This document shows, in pieces, positions 53,900 to 63,800 of a stretch of DNA of 64,000 nt. The stretch is from Bacteroidales bacterium (GTDB lineage Bacteria > Bacteroidota > Bacteroidia > Bacteroidales > F082). Under the pieces are notes generated by a model. That model saw nothing but the letters and a program-made list of their open reading frames with translations. It was not told the origin of the DNA and did not search any database. The position numbers and the translations under genes were made by a program. Numbering within the stretch: the stretch's first letter is position 1; every line of letters begins with the position of its first letter. The stretch is taken from positions 82,349-146,348 of the forward strand of contig JAEEON010000075.1 in the NCBI GenBank assembly GCA_016284305.1. The letters run 5' to 3'.

Positions 53900-54352
53900 A
53901 TGAAAAAGTGTTTGACCATATTATTTCTCCTGGCTTCGGCCTTCATCATGAACGGCTGCAAGGAAACCATGGTGAACCCCAACTACCCTACCGGCATCAT
54001 CAACTTCACCATCTATCCCAACACTCTTCATTACGCTGACCTCAATATCATTAGCGGGTGGATGTATCTCACCTCCGACCCGGAAAGCACCAGTAGAGGC
54101 ATCATCGTTTACCGTCTTTACCAAGATGAGTTCAGGGCCTACGACCGTTTACCCCCCAACGAGCCCAACGCTTGCTGCGACAACGAAGGCAACTGCACCC
54201 GATTGGTGGTGGATTTCCCCTTTGTCGTTGACAACTGCAACAGGATCAAGTACAACATCATCGACGGAAGCATCGTTCAAGGAGATGGTATTTTTCCGCT
54301 GATTCAATACCACACGACCTACGACGGTAACGAGCTGCACATCTACAATTAA
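53900..54352 (+). CDS. Lipoprotein with a degenerate Rieske-like fold
   Basis: A 150-residue protein with a lipoprotein signal (MKKCLTILFLLASAFIMNGC, lipobox MNGC near Cys20). The sequence follows the layout of small Bacteroidota Rieske-like lipoproteins: SRGIIVYRLYQDEFRAYDRLPP, where the family usually has a Y-D-x-x-C-P type first ligand site, then CNRIKYNIIDGSIVQGDGIFPLIQY at the second. The Cys-x-His ligand pairs expected for a [2Fe-2S] Rieske cluster are not intact: I see CCDNEGNC and a single later Cys. It may therefore have lost the cluster or bind something else. Family assignment is from recall and moderately sure. Confidence 0.65.
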   Translation: MKKCLTILFLLASAFIMNGCKETMVNPNYPTGIINFTIYPNTLHYADLNIISGWMYLTSDPESTSRGIIVYRLYQDEFRAYDRLPPNEPNACCDNEGNCTRLVVDFPFVVDNCNRIKYNIIDGSIVQGDGIFPLIQYHTTYDGNELHIYN

Positions 54353-54508
54353 AAAGATAACAAATTGATAACGAGTGTATTATACTCGATTTGTTGATTT
54401 TTATCGCAATAGTGGAAACGTTTTTTTCGCCTTAAATCAAATCCTAGAACTATTTTTGCTCTCGGATTTCAGACGACTGAATGGTTTTACAACATACTGC
54501 TTTTTTCT
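54353..54508. other. 156-base spacer with an inverted repeat and an orphan -7 box
   Basis: It contains an imperfect inverted repeat AACAAAT...CGAGT/ACTCG-ATTTGTT (54359-54397) just after the lipoprotein stop, possibly a weak terminator, and a plus-strand TATTTTTGC (54451-54459) with no plus-strand gene following. A short TTCAG/CTGAA hairpin lies downstream, then a T-rich stretch. Confidence 0.45.
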
Positions 54509-55570
54509 TCACTCGTCCATGATCTCTGATTGACTGCGTATAGAGGCTTGGTGGATCGCCTCGAAAACCTCCTCAATCAGGTCAGGTGACAAACCCAGAT
54601 CCTCTCCGACGGCTCTATAGTTGGAGAGGATTTTTTTCCATCGGTCCATTTGGACGACAGTGACATTATTGGTTTTCTTATAACGGCCAATTTGCTGGCT
54701 GACTTTCATCCGGCGGGCGAGCAGCTGCAGCAACTCACTATCGATATCGTCGATTTCGCCACGAAGTGCGGTGAGGTCATGTTCGATGCCTTCGGCATTG
54801 CGGGAGCGGAAATGCAATTGAGCCAGCATCTCCTTGAGTGCATCAGGGGTGATTTGCTGTTGGGCATCGGTCAAGGCATGGTCAGGATCAATATGGCATT
54901 CAACCATCAAACCGTCGGTAGCCAGATTGATTGCTTTTTGGGCGGTGGAGAGGAGCAATTCGCGGTTACCGCAGATGTGGCTGACATCGGTTATCACGGG
55001 AATGCTCATCTTCTGAGTCAGCTCGATGGGAATCTCCCACATCGGGAAGTTGCGGTAAGGGGTCTCCTTATAATAAGAGAACCCGCGGTGGATGGCTGCG
55101 ATTTGATGAAGACCGGCCTTAAGGAAACGTTCAATGGCCCCCATCCAAAGTTTCAGGTCGGGAGACACTGGGTTTTTGACAAATACGGGGATGTCATGCC
55201 CTCGCAGTGCATCAGCCAGCTGCTGCACCGAGAAGGGGTTCACCACGGTACGGGCGCCAATCCATAGTGCATCGACCTCATAGCGCAAGGCCAGCTCCAC
55301 ATGTTCAGGAGTAGCCACCTCGGTAGCTATGGGCAATCCTGTTTCCTGTTTTGCCTTGAGAAGCCATTCCAAGCCTTGTTCTCCCCTACCCTCAAAACCA
55401 TCGGGGCGGGTGCGCGGCTTCCAAACGCCGCCACGCAGCAATTTCACCTCAGGAACCGCAGCCAAGGCTCGAGCCGTGGAAATCATCTGTTGTTCGGACT
55501 CCACGCTACATGGGCCGCAAATCAAGAGGGGAAAGTCGGGATGGGCAAACCAAGATTGAAGTGTCGTCAT
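54509..55570 (-). CDS. Bifunctional DAHP synthase / chorismate mutase (type II)
   Basis: A 353-residue fusion. Residues 1-255 form a 3-deoxy-7-phosphoheptulonate synthase of the class related to KDO8P synthase ([73 protein letters not shown]). Residues about 265-353 are an AroQ-type chorismate mutase ([30 protein letters not shown]). It thus carries the first step of the shikimate pathway and the branch step toward Phe/Tyr on one chain; the mutase part often works as a regulatory domain. The -7 box at 55609-55601 precedes the ATG. Confidence 0.93.
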   Translation of the reverse strand: MTTLQSWFAHPDFPLLICGPCSVESEQQMISTARALAAVPEVKLLRGGVWKPRTRPDGFEGRGEQGLEWLLKAKQETGLPIATEVATPEHVELALRYEVDALWIGARTVVNPFSVQQLADALRGHDIPVFVKNPVSPDLKLWMGAIERFLKAGLHQIAAIHRGFSYYKETPYRNFPMWEIPIELTQKMSIPVITDVSHICGNRELLLSTAQKAINLATDGLMVECHIDPDHALTDAQQQITPDALKEMLAQLHFRSRNAEGIEHDLTALRGEIDDIDSELLQLLARRMKVSQQIGRYKKTNNVTVVQMDRWKKILSNYRAVGEDLGLSPDLIEEVFEAIHQASIRSQSEIMDE

Positions 55571-55600
55571 AGAAAAACTCTATCATCGTCGCATGACAAT

Positions 55601-55609
55601 GCAAATATA
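55601..55609 (-). promoter_or_regulatory. -7 box of the DAHP synthase/chorismate mutase gene
   Basis: TATATTTGC on the minus strand, 30 bases before the ATG at 55570. The -33 half is weak. Confidence 0.55.
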
Positions 55610-55682
55610 CACGATTTTTTCGAACCAATATTGCGTTTTTTTTCGTTTCTTTGCACATCTAATTAATAAAAGCATCGAAATC

Positions 55683-57122
<1,440 letters not shown>

Positions 57123-57156
57123 GAAATTAGAAGACAGAAGACAGGAGACAGAAGAG
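57123..57156 (+). repeat. Seven-base array (AGAAGAC) between asnS and rpoN
   Basis: Units AGAAGAC, AGAAGAC, AGGAGAC and AGAAGAG (57129-57156), preceded by TTAGAAG-like sequence, ending exactly at the rpoN ATG. It belongs to the same family as the copies at 7342-7374 and 8670-8692, in the same orientation relative to the gene. Confidence 0.9.
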
Positions 57157-58677
57157 ATGAACGACCAAAGATTGACTCAGATACAGCGCCAGGAGCTGAA
57201 GCTGTCGCCTCAGCAGATCCAGCTGATGAAGCTCCTGCAACTTCCCCTTATCGAACTCGAACAACGCATCAAGGAGGAGATCGAATCCAATCCCGCCCTC
57301 GACGACAACGAGGGGAACGAAGACAATGAGCCAATCAACGAGGACGATGGCATGGGGGGAGAAAACAATCTCAACGATGACAACGGGGAGAACGACGATT
57401 ACAACGACGATGAGATCAACATCAACAAAGATGAAGAGTTCGATTTGACCGACTACATCCCCGACGATGACGAGTACGACTATTCCTATAAATTGCAGGC
57501 CAACAACCGAAGCCGCGACGATGAGGATTACCAAGCGCCCATCACCCATGAGGAATCGTTCCAGGATTATCTCATCCAACAACTTGGTTATCATAATCTT
57601 ACAGAAAAGGAAGAGATTATCGGCGAGATGATCATCGGCAATTTGGACGACAATGGCTATCTGAGTCGTCCCATCATCAACATCGTTGACGACCTGTTAT
57701 TTACGATGAACATCGAGACCACCGAGGAGGAGGTGAAGAAGGTGCTCCACGTCGTTCAACAGCTCGACCCACCCGGCATTGCTGCCACCGACCTCCAGGA
57801 GTGTCTGATCATTCAGCTGCAACGCTTGCAGGAGGAGAATCCTTACAATGACTATTCATTGAGCATCACCGTGCTGAAAGAGTATTTTGAGGAGTTCACC
57901 AAGAAGCATTACGACAAGATTGCCAAGCGCACTGGGGCCAGCAATCGTCAGCTGAAGGCTGCCCTCGACGAGATCCTGAAGTTGAATCCCAAGCCGGGCG
58001 ACTCATCAACTTCAGGGGCGAGAATCAGTCATTACATCACTCCTGACTTCTTCATCTTTATCAAAGACGGCAACCTTGAACTCTCTTTGGATGGGCGCAA
58101 CAACCCCGACTTGAAGGTCAACAAGCAGTATGTTCGCATGCTCGATGACTTCTCGAAGAGCAAGGAGTCGAGAAGCAAGCAGGAGGCGGTGCAGTTTGTC
58201 AAGCAGAAGATTGACAGTGCAAAATGGTTCATCGATGCCATCAAGCAGCGTCAGCACACCTTATACATCACCATGAAGGCCATCATGGACATTCAGCAGG
58301 AGTATTTCCTGACGGGCGACGACACCAAGTTGAAGCCCATGATTCTGAAAGACATTGCTGAGCGTGTTGGCTTAGACATCTCCACGGTGTCGCGTGTGGC
58401 CAACAGCAAGTATGTGCAGACCCCATATGGGACCTTCTTGTTAAAGACCTTCTTCAGCGAAGGAATCACCAACGAAGAGGGCGAAGAAGTCTCGACGCGC
58501 GAAATCAAGAAGATCTTGCAAGACTGCGTCAATGACGAGAACAAGGCCAAGCCGTTGACCGACGAGGAGTTGATGAACGTCTTGAAGGAGAAGGGGTATC
58601 CCATTGCCCGCCGCACTGTAGCCAAATACCGTGAACAGCTAGGCATCCCGGTGGCTCGGTTGAGGAAAGAGCTTTAA
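57157..58677 (+). CDS. rpoN: RNA polymerase sigma-54 factor
   Basis: A 506-residue sigma factor. Region I is Gln/Leu-rich ([24 protein letters not shown], residues 8-31). Region II is strongly acidic (residues about 50-110, many Asp, Glu and Asn). The core-binding and DNA-binding regions follow, with a helix-turn-helix ([20 protein letters not shown]) and the RpoN box [15 protein letters not shown] near the C-terminus. Sigma-54 needs an AAA enhancer-binding activator to open promoters; none is seen in this window. The start abuts the AGAAGAC array. The stop shares TTAA with the ruvB stop. Confidence 0.97.
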   Translation: MNDQRLTQIQRQELKLSPQQIQLMKLLQLPLIELEQRIKEEIESNPALDDNEGNEDNEPINEDDGMGGENNLNDDNGENDDYNDDEININKDEEFDLTDYIPDDDEYDYSYKLQANNRSRDDEDYQAPITHEESFQDYLIQQLGYHNLTEKEEIIGEMIIGNLDDNGYLSRPIINIVDDLLFTMNIETTEEEVKKVLHVVQQLDPPGIAATDLQECLIIQLQRLQEENPYNDYSLSITVLKEYFEEFTKKHYDKIAKRTGASNRQLKAALDEILKLNPKPGDSSTSGARISHYITPDFFIFIKDGNLELSLDGRNNPDLKVNKQYVRMLDDFSKSKESRSKQEAVQFVKQKIDSAKWFIDAIKQRQHTLYITMKAIMDIQQEYFLTGDDTKLKPMILKDIAERVGLDISTVSRVANSKYVQTPYGTFLLKTFFSEGITNEEGEEVSTREIKKILQDCVNDENKAKPLTDEELMNVLKEKGYPIARRTVAKYREQLGIPVARLRKEL

Positions 58678-59705
58678 TTAAAGAGATCCAGTTCGCCGGT
58701 TTTGGAGAAGCGGACTTTTCCTAAATGTTTGTAAGCCAAATCGGTGCACTCACGGCCACGGGGGGTGCGCATGAGGTATCCTTCTTGGATCAGGAAGGGT
58801 TCATAAACCTCTTCGATGGTGCCAGCGTCCTCGCCCACGGCGGTAGCGATGGTGTTGACTCCTACCGGTCCTCCCTTGAACTTTTCGATGATGGTGTTAA
58901 GGATCTTGTTATCCATGTCGTCGAGTCCATGTTCATCGACATTGAGGGCTGAGAGGCCGACTCGGGCAATATCGACATTGATTCGGCCGTCGCCTTGTAT
59001 TTGGGCGAAGTCGCGCACTCGCCTGAGCAAGAGGTTGGCGATACGCGGAGTGCCTCGGCTACGGCGAGCAATCTCGAAGGCTGCATTGTCGTCGATAGGC
59101 ACCCTCAGGATTCCCGCTGAGCGTTTCACGATGCCTGAGAGGGTTTTGGCATCGTAATATTCAAGGCGGAGATTGATTCCAAAACGCGAACGCAAGGGTG
59201 CTGTAAGCAGTCCCGACCGGGTGGTGGCACCGATGAGGGTGAAGGGGTTCAGGGCTATTTGGATGCTACGGGCATTGGGGCCCGACTCGATCATGATATC
59301 GATACGGTAGTCTTCCATGGCCGAATACAAGTATTCTTCGACCACGGGACTGAGTCTGTGGATCTCGTCGATGAAAAGGACGTCGTTGGGTTCGAGGCTG
59401 GTGAGCAGTCCAGCGAGGTTGCCAGGTTTGTCGAGCACAGGGCCAGAGGTCATCTTCATGTTCACGCCCAGCTCGTTGGCAATGATATGCGAGAGTGTGG
59501 TCTTTCCCAGACCCGGAGGTCCATGCAGCAAGGTGTGGTCCAAGGCCTCGCCCCGTTGGGCGGCTGCCTTGACGAAAACCCGGAGGTTGTCAACCACCTT
59601 TTTTTGACCAGCGAAGCTGCTGAACGCATCGGGACGCAACACGTTCTCAAGGTCTTTCTCAGCCTTGGAGAGGTGTGAACCGGTAGCATCGAGATTCGTA
59701 TTCAT
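58674..59705 (-). CDS. ruvB: Holliday junction branch-migration ATPase RuvB
   Basis: A 343-residue AAA+ ATPase. Walker A is [16 protein letters not shown] (about residues 63-78), Walker [24 protein letters not shown], sensor 1 [19 protein letters not shown], and the C-terminal winged helix ends [27 protein letters not shown]. RuvB drives branch migration with RuvA; RuvA and RuvC are not in the window. It overlaps rpoN tail to tail by four bases. A possible -7 box (TATTTTTG, 59733-59726) lies 20 bases before the ATG. Confidence 0.97.
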   Translation of the reverse strand: MNTNLDATGSHLSKAEKDLENVLRPDAFSSFAGQKKVVDNLRVFVKAAAQRGEALDHTLLHGPPGLGKTTLSHIIANELGVNMKMTSGPVLDKPGNLAGLLTSLEPNDVLFIDEIHRLSPVVEEYLYSAMEDYRIDIMIESGPNARSIQIALNPFTLIGATTRSGLLTAPLRSRFGINLRLEYYDAKTLSGIVKRSAGILRVPIDDNAAFEIARRSRGTPRIANLLLRRVRDFAQIQGDGRINVDIARVGLSALNVDEHGLDDMDNKILNTIIEKFKGGPVGVNTIATAVGEDAGTIEEVYEPFLIQEGYLMRTPRGRECTDLAYKHLGKVRFSKTGELDLFN

Positions 59706-59779
59706 CGGTTTTTACAAATAGGCTACAAAAATAAAAAAAAGATTCGTAATTTAGCCGCCTGAAAACAGACTTGAGAAAA

Positions 59780-60256
59780 ATGAGAAGATTTTTGTTCCTC
59801 GTCCTGCTTGTCGCCTTGGCCACGAGCGGTTATTCGCAGAAGAAGAAAGGCTCGCTCCATGTAAATCAGGACAGCCGGGTAGAGCGACTCATGAAGAAGC
59901 AACGCGACGTGTATGCCGCCAACAACACGATGAGCGGTTACCGCGTGCAGATCTTCATGGAGATTGGCAACGAGGCGATTCGTCATGCTGAGGCAATGAA
60001 GAAGTCGTTCAGCGATGCCTTTCCGGAGCTTCCGATCTACCTCACCTACGACCAGCCTTATTATCGTTTGAGGGTGGGTGATTTCCGCAATCGCGTGGAG
60101 GCCGAGAAGTATCTCCGACTCATCAAGCCCAAGTTTTCGCTAGCCTTCGTCACCACCGACATCATCAATCCTCCCCAAAAGCTCTCGCCAGTTGATCTTG
60201 AAGAGCTGATGGATTCGGATGAAGAAGAGACCTGGGATGGTTACACTGAGGAATAA
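59780..60256 (+). CDS. SPOR domain-containing exported protein
   Basis: A 158-residue protein. The ORF track starts at a TTG (59771); I choose the ATG three codons later (59780), which gives MRRFLFLVLLVALATSGYSQ, a clean signal peptide. After a basic linker, residues about 45-130 form a SPOR-type peptidoglycan-binding fold (SGYRVQIFMEIGNEAIRHAEA ... PYYRLRVGDFRNRVEAEKYLRLIKP). SPOR domains bind denuded glycan strands, usually at division sites. The C-terminal tail is acidic (MDSDEEETWDGYTEE). It is divergent from ruvB and convergent with deoC. Confidence 0.9.
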   Translation: MRRFLFLVLLVALATSGYSQKKKGSLHVNQDSRVERLMKKQRDVYAANNTMSGYRVQIFMEIGNEAIRHAEAMKKSFSDAFPELPIYLTYDQPYYRLRVGDFRNRVEAEKYLRLIKPKFSLAFVTTDIINPPQKLSPVDLEELMDSDEEETWDGYTEE

Positions 60257-60264
60257 CCGCAGTA

Positions 60265-61104
60265 TTATCGGATAAGATCAAGGATGAGGTTGGCCAGGCG
60301 GCTAGTACCCACACGGAACAAGTTGGGGTTGAGCCATTCGTCACCGAGGATGTTTTTCACCAGATAGTAATACGCAAGTGCATCGTCAGGGGTCTTCATG
60401 CCCCCAGCAGGTTTGAAGCCGACCTTCTTTCCTGTAGCCTGATAGTATTCTTTAATGGTGTCGATCATGATAATGGCGGCAAGTGGTGTAGCTGCCACGG
60501 GTACCTTGCCTGTAGAGGTCTTGATAAAGTCAGCGCCGGCGAGGATGGCGAGTTCGCTAGCCTTGCGGATGTTTTCCACGGTTTTCAGTTCACCTGTCTC
60601 GAGAATCACTTTGAGATGCGCTTTGTCGCCACAAGTCTCTTTGATGGTTTTGATTTCGTTAAAAACCTCGTCGTAGCGACCAGCGAGGAAGGTTCCGCGA
60701 GAGATGACCATATCGACCTCATCGGCGCCTTCGTTGACACAGTACTCCACCTCTTTGACTTTCAGGTTGAAGGGCATCTGTCCAGAAGGGAAACAGCAGG
60801 CCACGGTAGCCACGCGAATGCCGCTGCCGTTGAGCAGTTGTTTTGCCTGTCGGATAAAAGGGCTGTAGATGCAAACAGCCGGCACTGAGAGATGTGGTTC
60901 TTCTTTGGGAAATGCCAAAGCCTTGGCGCAGAAGCTGTCGATTTTGGCTTCATTGTCGAAAGCCTCCAAAGTGGTGAAGTCAATGCTCTGGAAGATGGTT
61001 TTCAGGGCTTCTTTCTCGTTGCCTTTTTGTTTCTCCTCATTTAGGATACGTGTGATGCGCTCATTGAGTGCTTCTTCGGTATAAGTGTATGGAATGAAAG
61101 TCAT
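60265..61104 (-). CDS. deoC: Deoxyribose-phosphate aldolase
   Basis: A 279-residue class I aldolase. The Schiff-base lysine is in LAGADFIKTSTGKVP near residue 190, the second catalytic lysine in VGFKPAGGMKTP near 225, and GADEVDMVISRG near 130 is also typical. The chain is longer than E. coli DeoC (259), with an N-terminal extension of about 25 residues rich in Glu and Lys. It cleaves 2-deoxyribose 5-phosphate to glyceraldehyde 3-phosphate and acetaldehyde in nucleoside breakdown. A -7 box TATTTTTGC is at 61135-61127. Confidence 0.95.
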   Translation of the reverse strand: MTFIPYTYTEEALNERITRILNEEKQKGNEKEALKTIFQSIDFTTLEAFDNEAKIDSFCAKALAFPKEEPHLSVPAVCIYSPFIRQAKQLLNGSGIRVATVACCFPSGQMPFNLKVKEVEYCVNEGADEVDMVISRGTFLAGRYDEVFNEIKTIKETCGDKAHLKVILETGELKTVENIRKASELAILAGADFIKTSTGKVPVAATPLAAIIMIDTIKEYYQATGKKVGFKPAGGMKTPDDALAYYYLVKNILGDEWLNPNLFRVGTSRLANLILDLIR

Positions 61105-61126
61105 GGTGGTTTTGTTTGATTATGCT

Positions 61127-61135
61127 GCAAAAATA
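61127..61135 (-). promoter_or_regulatory. -7 box of deoC
   Basis: TATTTTTGC on the minus strand, 22 bases before the ATG at 61104. No clear -33 element. Confidence 0.55.
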
Positions 61136-61168
61136 GTCAAAATATGTGGAAAGTATGAATAATAGCTG

Positions 61169-61177
61169 TATTTTTGC
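61169..61177 (+). promoter_or_regulatory. -7 box of the hexapeptide acyltransferase gene
   Basis: TATTTTTGC, ten bases before the ATG at 61188, implying a leader of only a few bases. The same -7 sequence appears in the divergent deoC promoter. Confidence 0.55.
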
Positions 61178-61187
61178 TTTTCAATAA

Positions 61188-61871
61188 ATGATTGCCATGA
61201 CTTCCTTTGATTTTTGGAATATTGTCCGTTCTATCCCGAAGAGCATCCGTTTCAATTTCCATTACTTTCCTTTCAAGACGGCGCTGAAGATGCCCGTAGT
61301 GGTATCGCATCGCACCTATCTAAGGGAGTTGCATGGCAAGGTAACCATCCCTGAAGATGCCGAGACGGGGAGCATCCGCATTGGGTTTGGTGATGTTGGG
61401 CATTACGATCGGAAACGTTCATGGACGATATGGCAAGTAAGCGGAGAGGTTGATTTCAAGGGCCGAGCATCTATCGGCCACGGGTCGAAGATCTCGGTTC
61501 GGGGCAGGTTGGAATTAGGCGACAAATTCAACATCACCGCGGAGAGCACCATAGTATGTGCCAAGGAGATTCGCTTTGGCAACGACTGTTTGGTAAGTTG
61601 GGATGTGTTGGTGATGGACACCGATGAGCACCCGATCTATACAAAAGAGGGTGAGCGCATCAACGAAGATCGTCCTATTGTGGTAGGCGACCATGTTTGG
61701 ATTGGCTGCAAGTGCATGTTGTTGAAAGGAGCCGAGCTACCCGACCATACAATTCTCGCTGCCGGCACGGCTTTGCGGTCGGCTTTCCGAGGTGAGGAAC
61801 AGATTATTGGTGGCAATCCACCGTCGATCCTAAAACGGGACGTCAGTTGGGAGTCAGGGGTCAGGAGTTAG
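61188..61871 (+). CDS. Hexapeptide-repeat (left-handed beta-helix) acyltransferase
   Basis: A 227-residue protein. The C-terminal two thirds show hexad turns typical of left-handed parallel beta-helix acyltransferases (GRASIGHGSKISVRGRLELG, then VVGDHVWIGCKCMLLKGAEL and IIGGNPPSILKR). VMDTDEHPIYTKEG carries the likely catalytic His. The layout resembles maltose/galactoside or WcaF-type O-acetyltransferases, but the acceptor is unknown; surface-polysaccharide work is a reasonable guess. M1 (61188) and M4 (61197) are both possible starts. Residues SWESGVRS and the TAG stop are encoded by a tandem repeat. Confidence 0.85.
   Translation: MIAMTSFDFWNIVRSIPKSIRFNFHYFPFKTALKMPVVVSHRTYLRELHGKVTIPEDAETGSIRIGFGDVGHYDRKRSWTIWQVSGEVDFKGRASIGHGSKISVRGRLELGDKFNITAESTIVCAKEIRFGNDCLVSWDVLVMDTDEHPIYTKEGERINEDRPIVVGDHVWIGCKCMLLKGAELPDHTILAAGTALRSAFRGEEQIIGGNPPSILKRDVSWESGVRS
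61849..61871 (+). repeat. Seven-base array (GGAGTCA type) forming the end of the acyltransferase gene
   Basis: Units GGAGTCA, GGGGTCA and GGAGTTA plus G, making the last codons and TAG stop of the acyltransferase. It begins with the extra G at 61849. Confidence 0.78.
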
Positions 61872-61880
61872 ATTTGCTTT

Positions 61881-62453
61881 TCACTTCAGTCCATCAATTA
61901 CTCCGCATAGGTTCTTGAAGATCTCAGGGATTTCCCCCACTCCATTCACTGGATGCAAGTTGCCTTTTTTCTCATAGAAAGCCAGCACCGGTTTAGTCTT
62001 AGCCTCATATTCCACGAAGCGATGCTTGATGGAATCGATGTTGTCGTCGGCGCGGCCGCTCACCTTACCACGTTCAAGCATACGTTGGATGAGCAATTCC
62101 TCTGGAACTTCGAGGCTCAGCACTCCAGTAAGGTTGATGTCGTATTTCCGCATCATCTCGTCGAGGATCTCGGCCTGACGCACTGTTCGCGGATAGCCAT
62201 CAAACAGGAATCCAGGTGAACTGAGGTTCTCTGTCAGTTTCTTTTCGATGATTGCGGCAACGATCTCATCGGAGACAAGACCGCCTTGGCTGATGATGCC
62301 TTTCACTTGGAGACCCAGTTCGGTCTCGGCGGCGATTTCCTCACGCAGGATCTCTCCCGTGGAGATATACGTCAGATGATATTGTTCGCGAAGGAACTGC
62401 GATTGGGTTCCTTTGCCGGCACCTGGAGGGCCAAATAGAATAAGGTTTAGCAT
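61881..62453 (-). CDS. adk: Adenylate kinase, short form
   Basis: A 190-residue kinase. Walker A is LFGPPGAGKGTQSQFL at residues 5-20, followed by YISTGEILREEI and GFLFDGYPRTVRQAEIL, and the catalytic arginines lie in ERGKVSGRADDNIDSIKHR. The LID is the short type, with no zinc cysteines. It equilibrates ATP, ADP and AMP. It starts 18 bases after the hpt stop, and the pair is probably cotranscribed as a purine-nucleotide unit; it is convergent with the acyltransferase gene. Confidence 0.96.
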   Translation of the reverse strand: MLNLILFGPPGAGKGTQSQFLREQYHLTYISTGEILREEIAAETELGLQVKGIISQGGLVSDEIVAAIIEKKLTENLSSPGFLFDGYPRTVRQAEILDEMMRKYDINLTGVLSLEVPEELLIQRMLERGKVSGRADDNIDSIKHRFVEYEAKTKPVLAFYEKKGNLHPVNGVGEIPEIFKNLCGVIDGLK

Positions 62454-62471
62454 GAGTTGAAAATTGAATGG

Positions 62472-63005
62472 TTAAATCACTTTATAGATATCGGGGAGGT
62501 TACGGCCTTGTTGGTTGTAGTCGAGGCCATAGCCTACGATGAACTCATTACTGATGTCCATGCCTTTATAGTTGATGGGATAGTTATATTGGAAGGATTC
62601 GGGTTTGAAGAAGAGGGTTGCGATACGGGCATCAACGGCACGAAGCTGGCGGAGTTTCTCGAGGGTGTATTTCATGGTATGACCAGTATCAACGATATCC
62701 TCCACCAGTACCACATGACGGCCTTCCAAAGAATGGTCGAGGCCAATAAGTTCACGCACCACGTTGGTCGTCTCGGTTCCCGAGTATGATGAAAGTTTCA
62801 CGAAAGAGATCTCGCAAGGGATGGTGAGTCGTTTAAAAAGCTCCGAGGCGAACATAAACGCTCCATTGAGCACCACGAGGAAGAGTGGGTTTTGGCCATT
62901 CAGGTCGTGGTTGATCTGATCTGCCACATGTTGAATGGCATTTTCGATTTTCTCTTGGGGGATATAGAGGCTGAACTCCTTGTCTAAGACTTTTACTGTT
63001 TTCAT
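62472..63005 (-). CDS. hpt: Hypoxanthine phosphoribosyltransferase
   Basis: A 177-residue type I phosphoribosyltransferase. I start at ATG 63005 (MKTVKVLDKEFSLYIP); the ORF-track start 63026 sits inside the -7 box. The PRPP-binding motif is VVLVEDIVDTGHTMKYTLEK near residues 93-112, with LFLVVLNGAFMFASELF upstream and the C-terminal FIVGYGLDYNQQGRNLPDIY. It joins hypoxanthine (and guanine) to PRPP to form IMP or GMP. It heads an hpt-adk unit and is divergent from purE. Confidence 0.95.
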   Translation of the reverse strand: MKTVKVLDKEFSLYIPQEKIENAIQHVADQINHDLNGQNPLFLVVLNGAFMFASELFKRLTIPCEISFVKLSSYSGTETTNVVRELIGLDHSLEGRHVVLVEDIVDTGHTMKYTLEKLRQLRAVDARIATLFFKPESFQYNYPINYKGMDISNEFIVGYGLDYNQQGRNLPDIYKVI

Positions 63006-63025
63006 GTCATCATGATTTGGACACA

Positions 63026-63058
63026 CAAAATTAGAAAAACTTTGGCTAGAGAAACAAA
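63026..63058 (-). promoter_or_regulatory. Promoter of hpt-adk, deciding the hpt start
   Basis: On the minus strand TTTG (63058-63055), 21 bases, then TAATTTTG (63033-63026). Transcription near 63019 excludes the ORF-track start at 63026 and supports ATG 63005. Confidence 0.75.
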
Positions 63059-63076
63059 ATAAATCACTAATTTTGC
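63041..63076 (+). promoter_or_regulatory. Promoter of purE
   Basis: TTTG (63041-63044), 23 bases, then TAATTTTGC (63068-63076). It overlaps the divergent hpt promoter. The predicted purE leader of about 60 bases includes the whole eight-base array. Confidence 0.6.
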
Positions 63077-63102
63077 CCCAGAGTCAGCCCGCTCACAGCG
63101 GC

Positions 63103-63142
63103 AACTGATTAACTGACCAACTGATTAACTGACCAACTGAAT
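63103..63142 (+). repeat. Eight-base tandem array (AACTGATT/AACTGACC) ending at the purE ATG
   Basis: AACTGATT, AACTGACC, AACTGATT, AACTGACC and AACTGAAT, directly followed by ATG at 63143. Nearly the same array precedes ettA at 15043-15081. Confidence 0.95.
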
Positions 63143-63649
63143 ATGTTTCCACTCGTAAGTATTATCATGGGGAGCACCTCTGACCTCCCCGTTCTTGAGA
63201 AAGCCGCTCAGTTTTTCGATGAGATGGAGATTCCTTTTGAAATGAACGCTTTAAGTGCGCATCGGACGCCTCAGGAGGTGGAGGTTTTTGCGCGAGAGGC
63301 GAAAGGTCGTGGCGTGAAGGTGATCATTGCTGCTGCTGGCATGGCTGCCGCCTTGCCTGGGGTCATTGCGGCCAACACCACGCTGCCGGTCATCGGAGTC
63401 CCTATCAAAGGGATGCTTGACGGTTTGGACGCCCTTTTGTCCATCATCCAGATGCCCCCTGGAATACCCGTGGCCACCGTAGGTGTCAACGGAGCACTGA
63501 ACGCTGCTATCCTTGCCGCAGAGATGCTTGCCCTTGGCGATGAAGTCATTGCTGGTAAAGTCGCCGACTACAAGGAGAACCTGAAAAACAAGATCCGCAA
63601 GGCCAATGCAGAGCTGAAAGAGGTCCAGTACAAGTTCAAGACCAACTGA
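63143..63649 (+). CDS. purE: 5-(carboxyamino)imidazole ribonucleotide mutase
   Basis: A 168-residue class I PurE. The N-terminus VSIIMGSTSDLPVLEKAAQFFDEM and SAHRTPQEVEVFAREA with the catalytic His near residue 40 are diagnostic, along with AAAGMAAALPGVIAANTTLPVIGVP and LSIIQMPPGIPVATVGVNGALNAA. It shifts the carboxylate of N5-CAIR to CAIR in purine biosynthesis. No purK is nearby. The ATG immediately follows the AACTGATT array, which must be part of its leader. Confidence 0.97.
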   Translation: MFPLVSIIMGSTSDLPVLEKAAQFFDEMEIPFEMNALSAHRTPQEVEVFAREAKGRGVKVIIAAAGMAAALPGVIAANTTLPVIGVPIKGMLDGLDALLSIIQMPPGIPVATVGVNGALNAAILAAEMLALGDEVIAGKVADYKENLKNKIRKANAELKEVQYKFKTN

Positions 63650-63746
63650 AGATTGTAACCGTCATCATTTGGATACTGGGCGGCGCCATGCCGGCCAGGG
63701 CTTTCCCTTACGCCCGCAAATCAGCATAACATTCCGCCTGAAAAAC

Positions 63747-63778
63747 TTGCATGGTCGCAAAAGAATGTGTACCTTTGC
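63747..63778 (+). promoter_or_regulatory. Promoter of the AAA ATPase gene
   Basis: TTG (63747-63749), 20 bases, then TACCTTTGC (63770-63778), 22 bases before the ATG at 63801. Between purE and this point I see no gene and no hairpin. Confidence 0.6.
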
Positions 63779-63800
63779 GAAATAAAATACCACGAACGCC

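Noticed and set aside
63660-63720. Remnant of a gene or insertion element after purE
   Set aside because: The stretch is GC-rich but short, with no inverted repeats and no transposase-like reading frame, so I only mention it as context for the edge ATPase.
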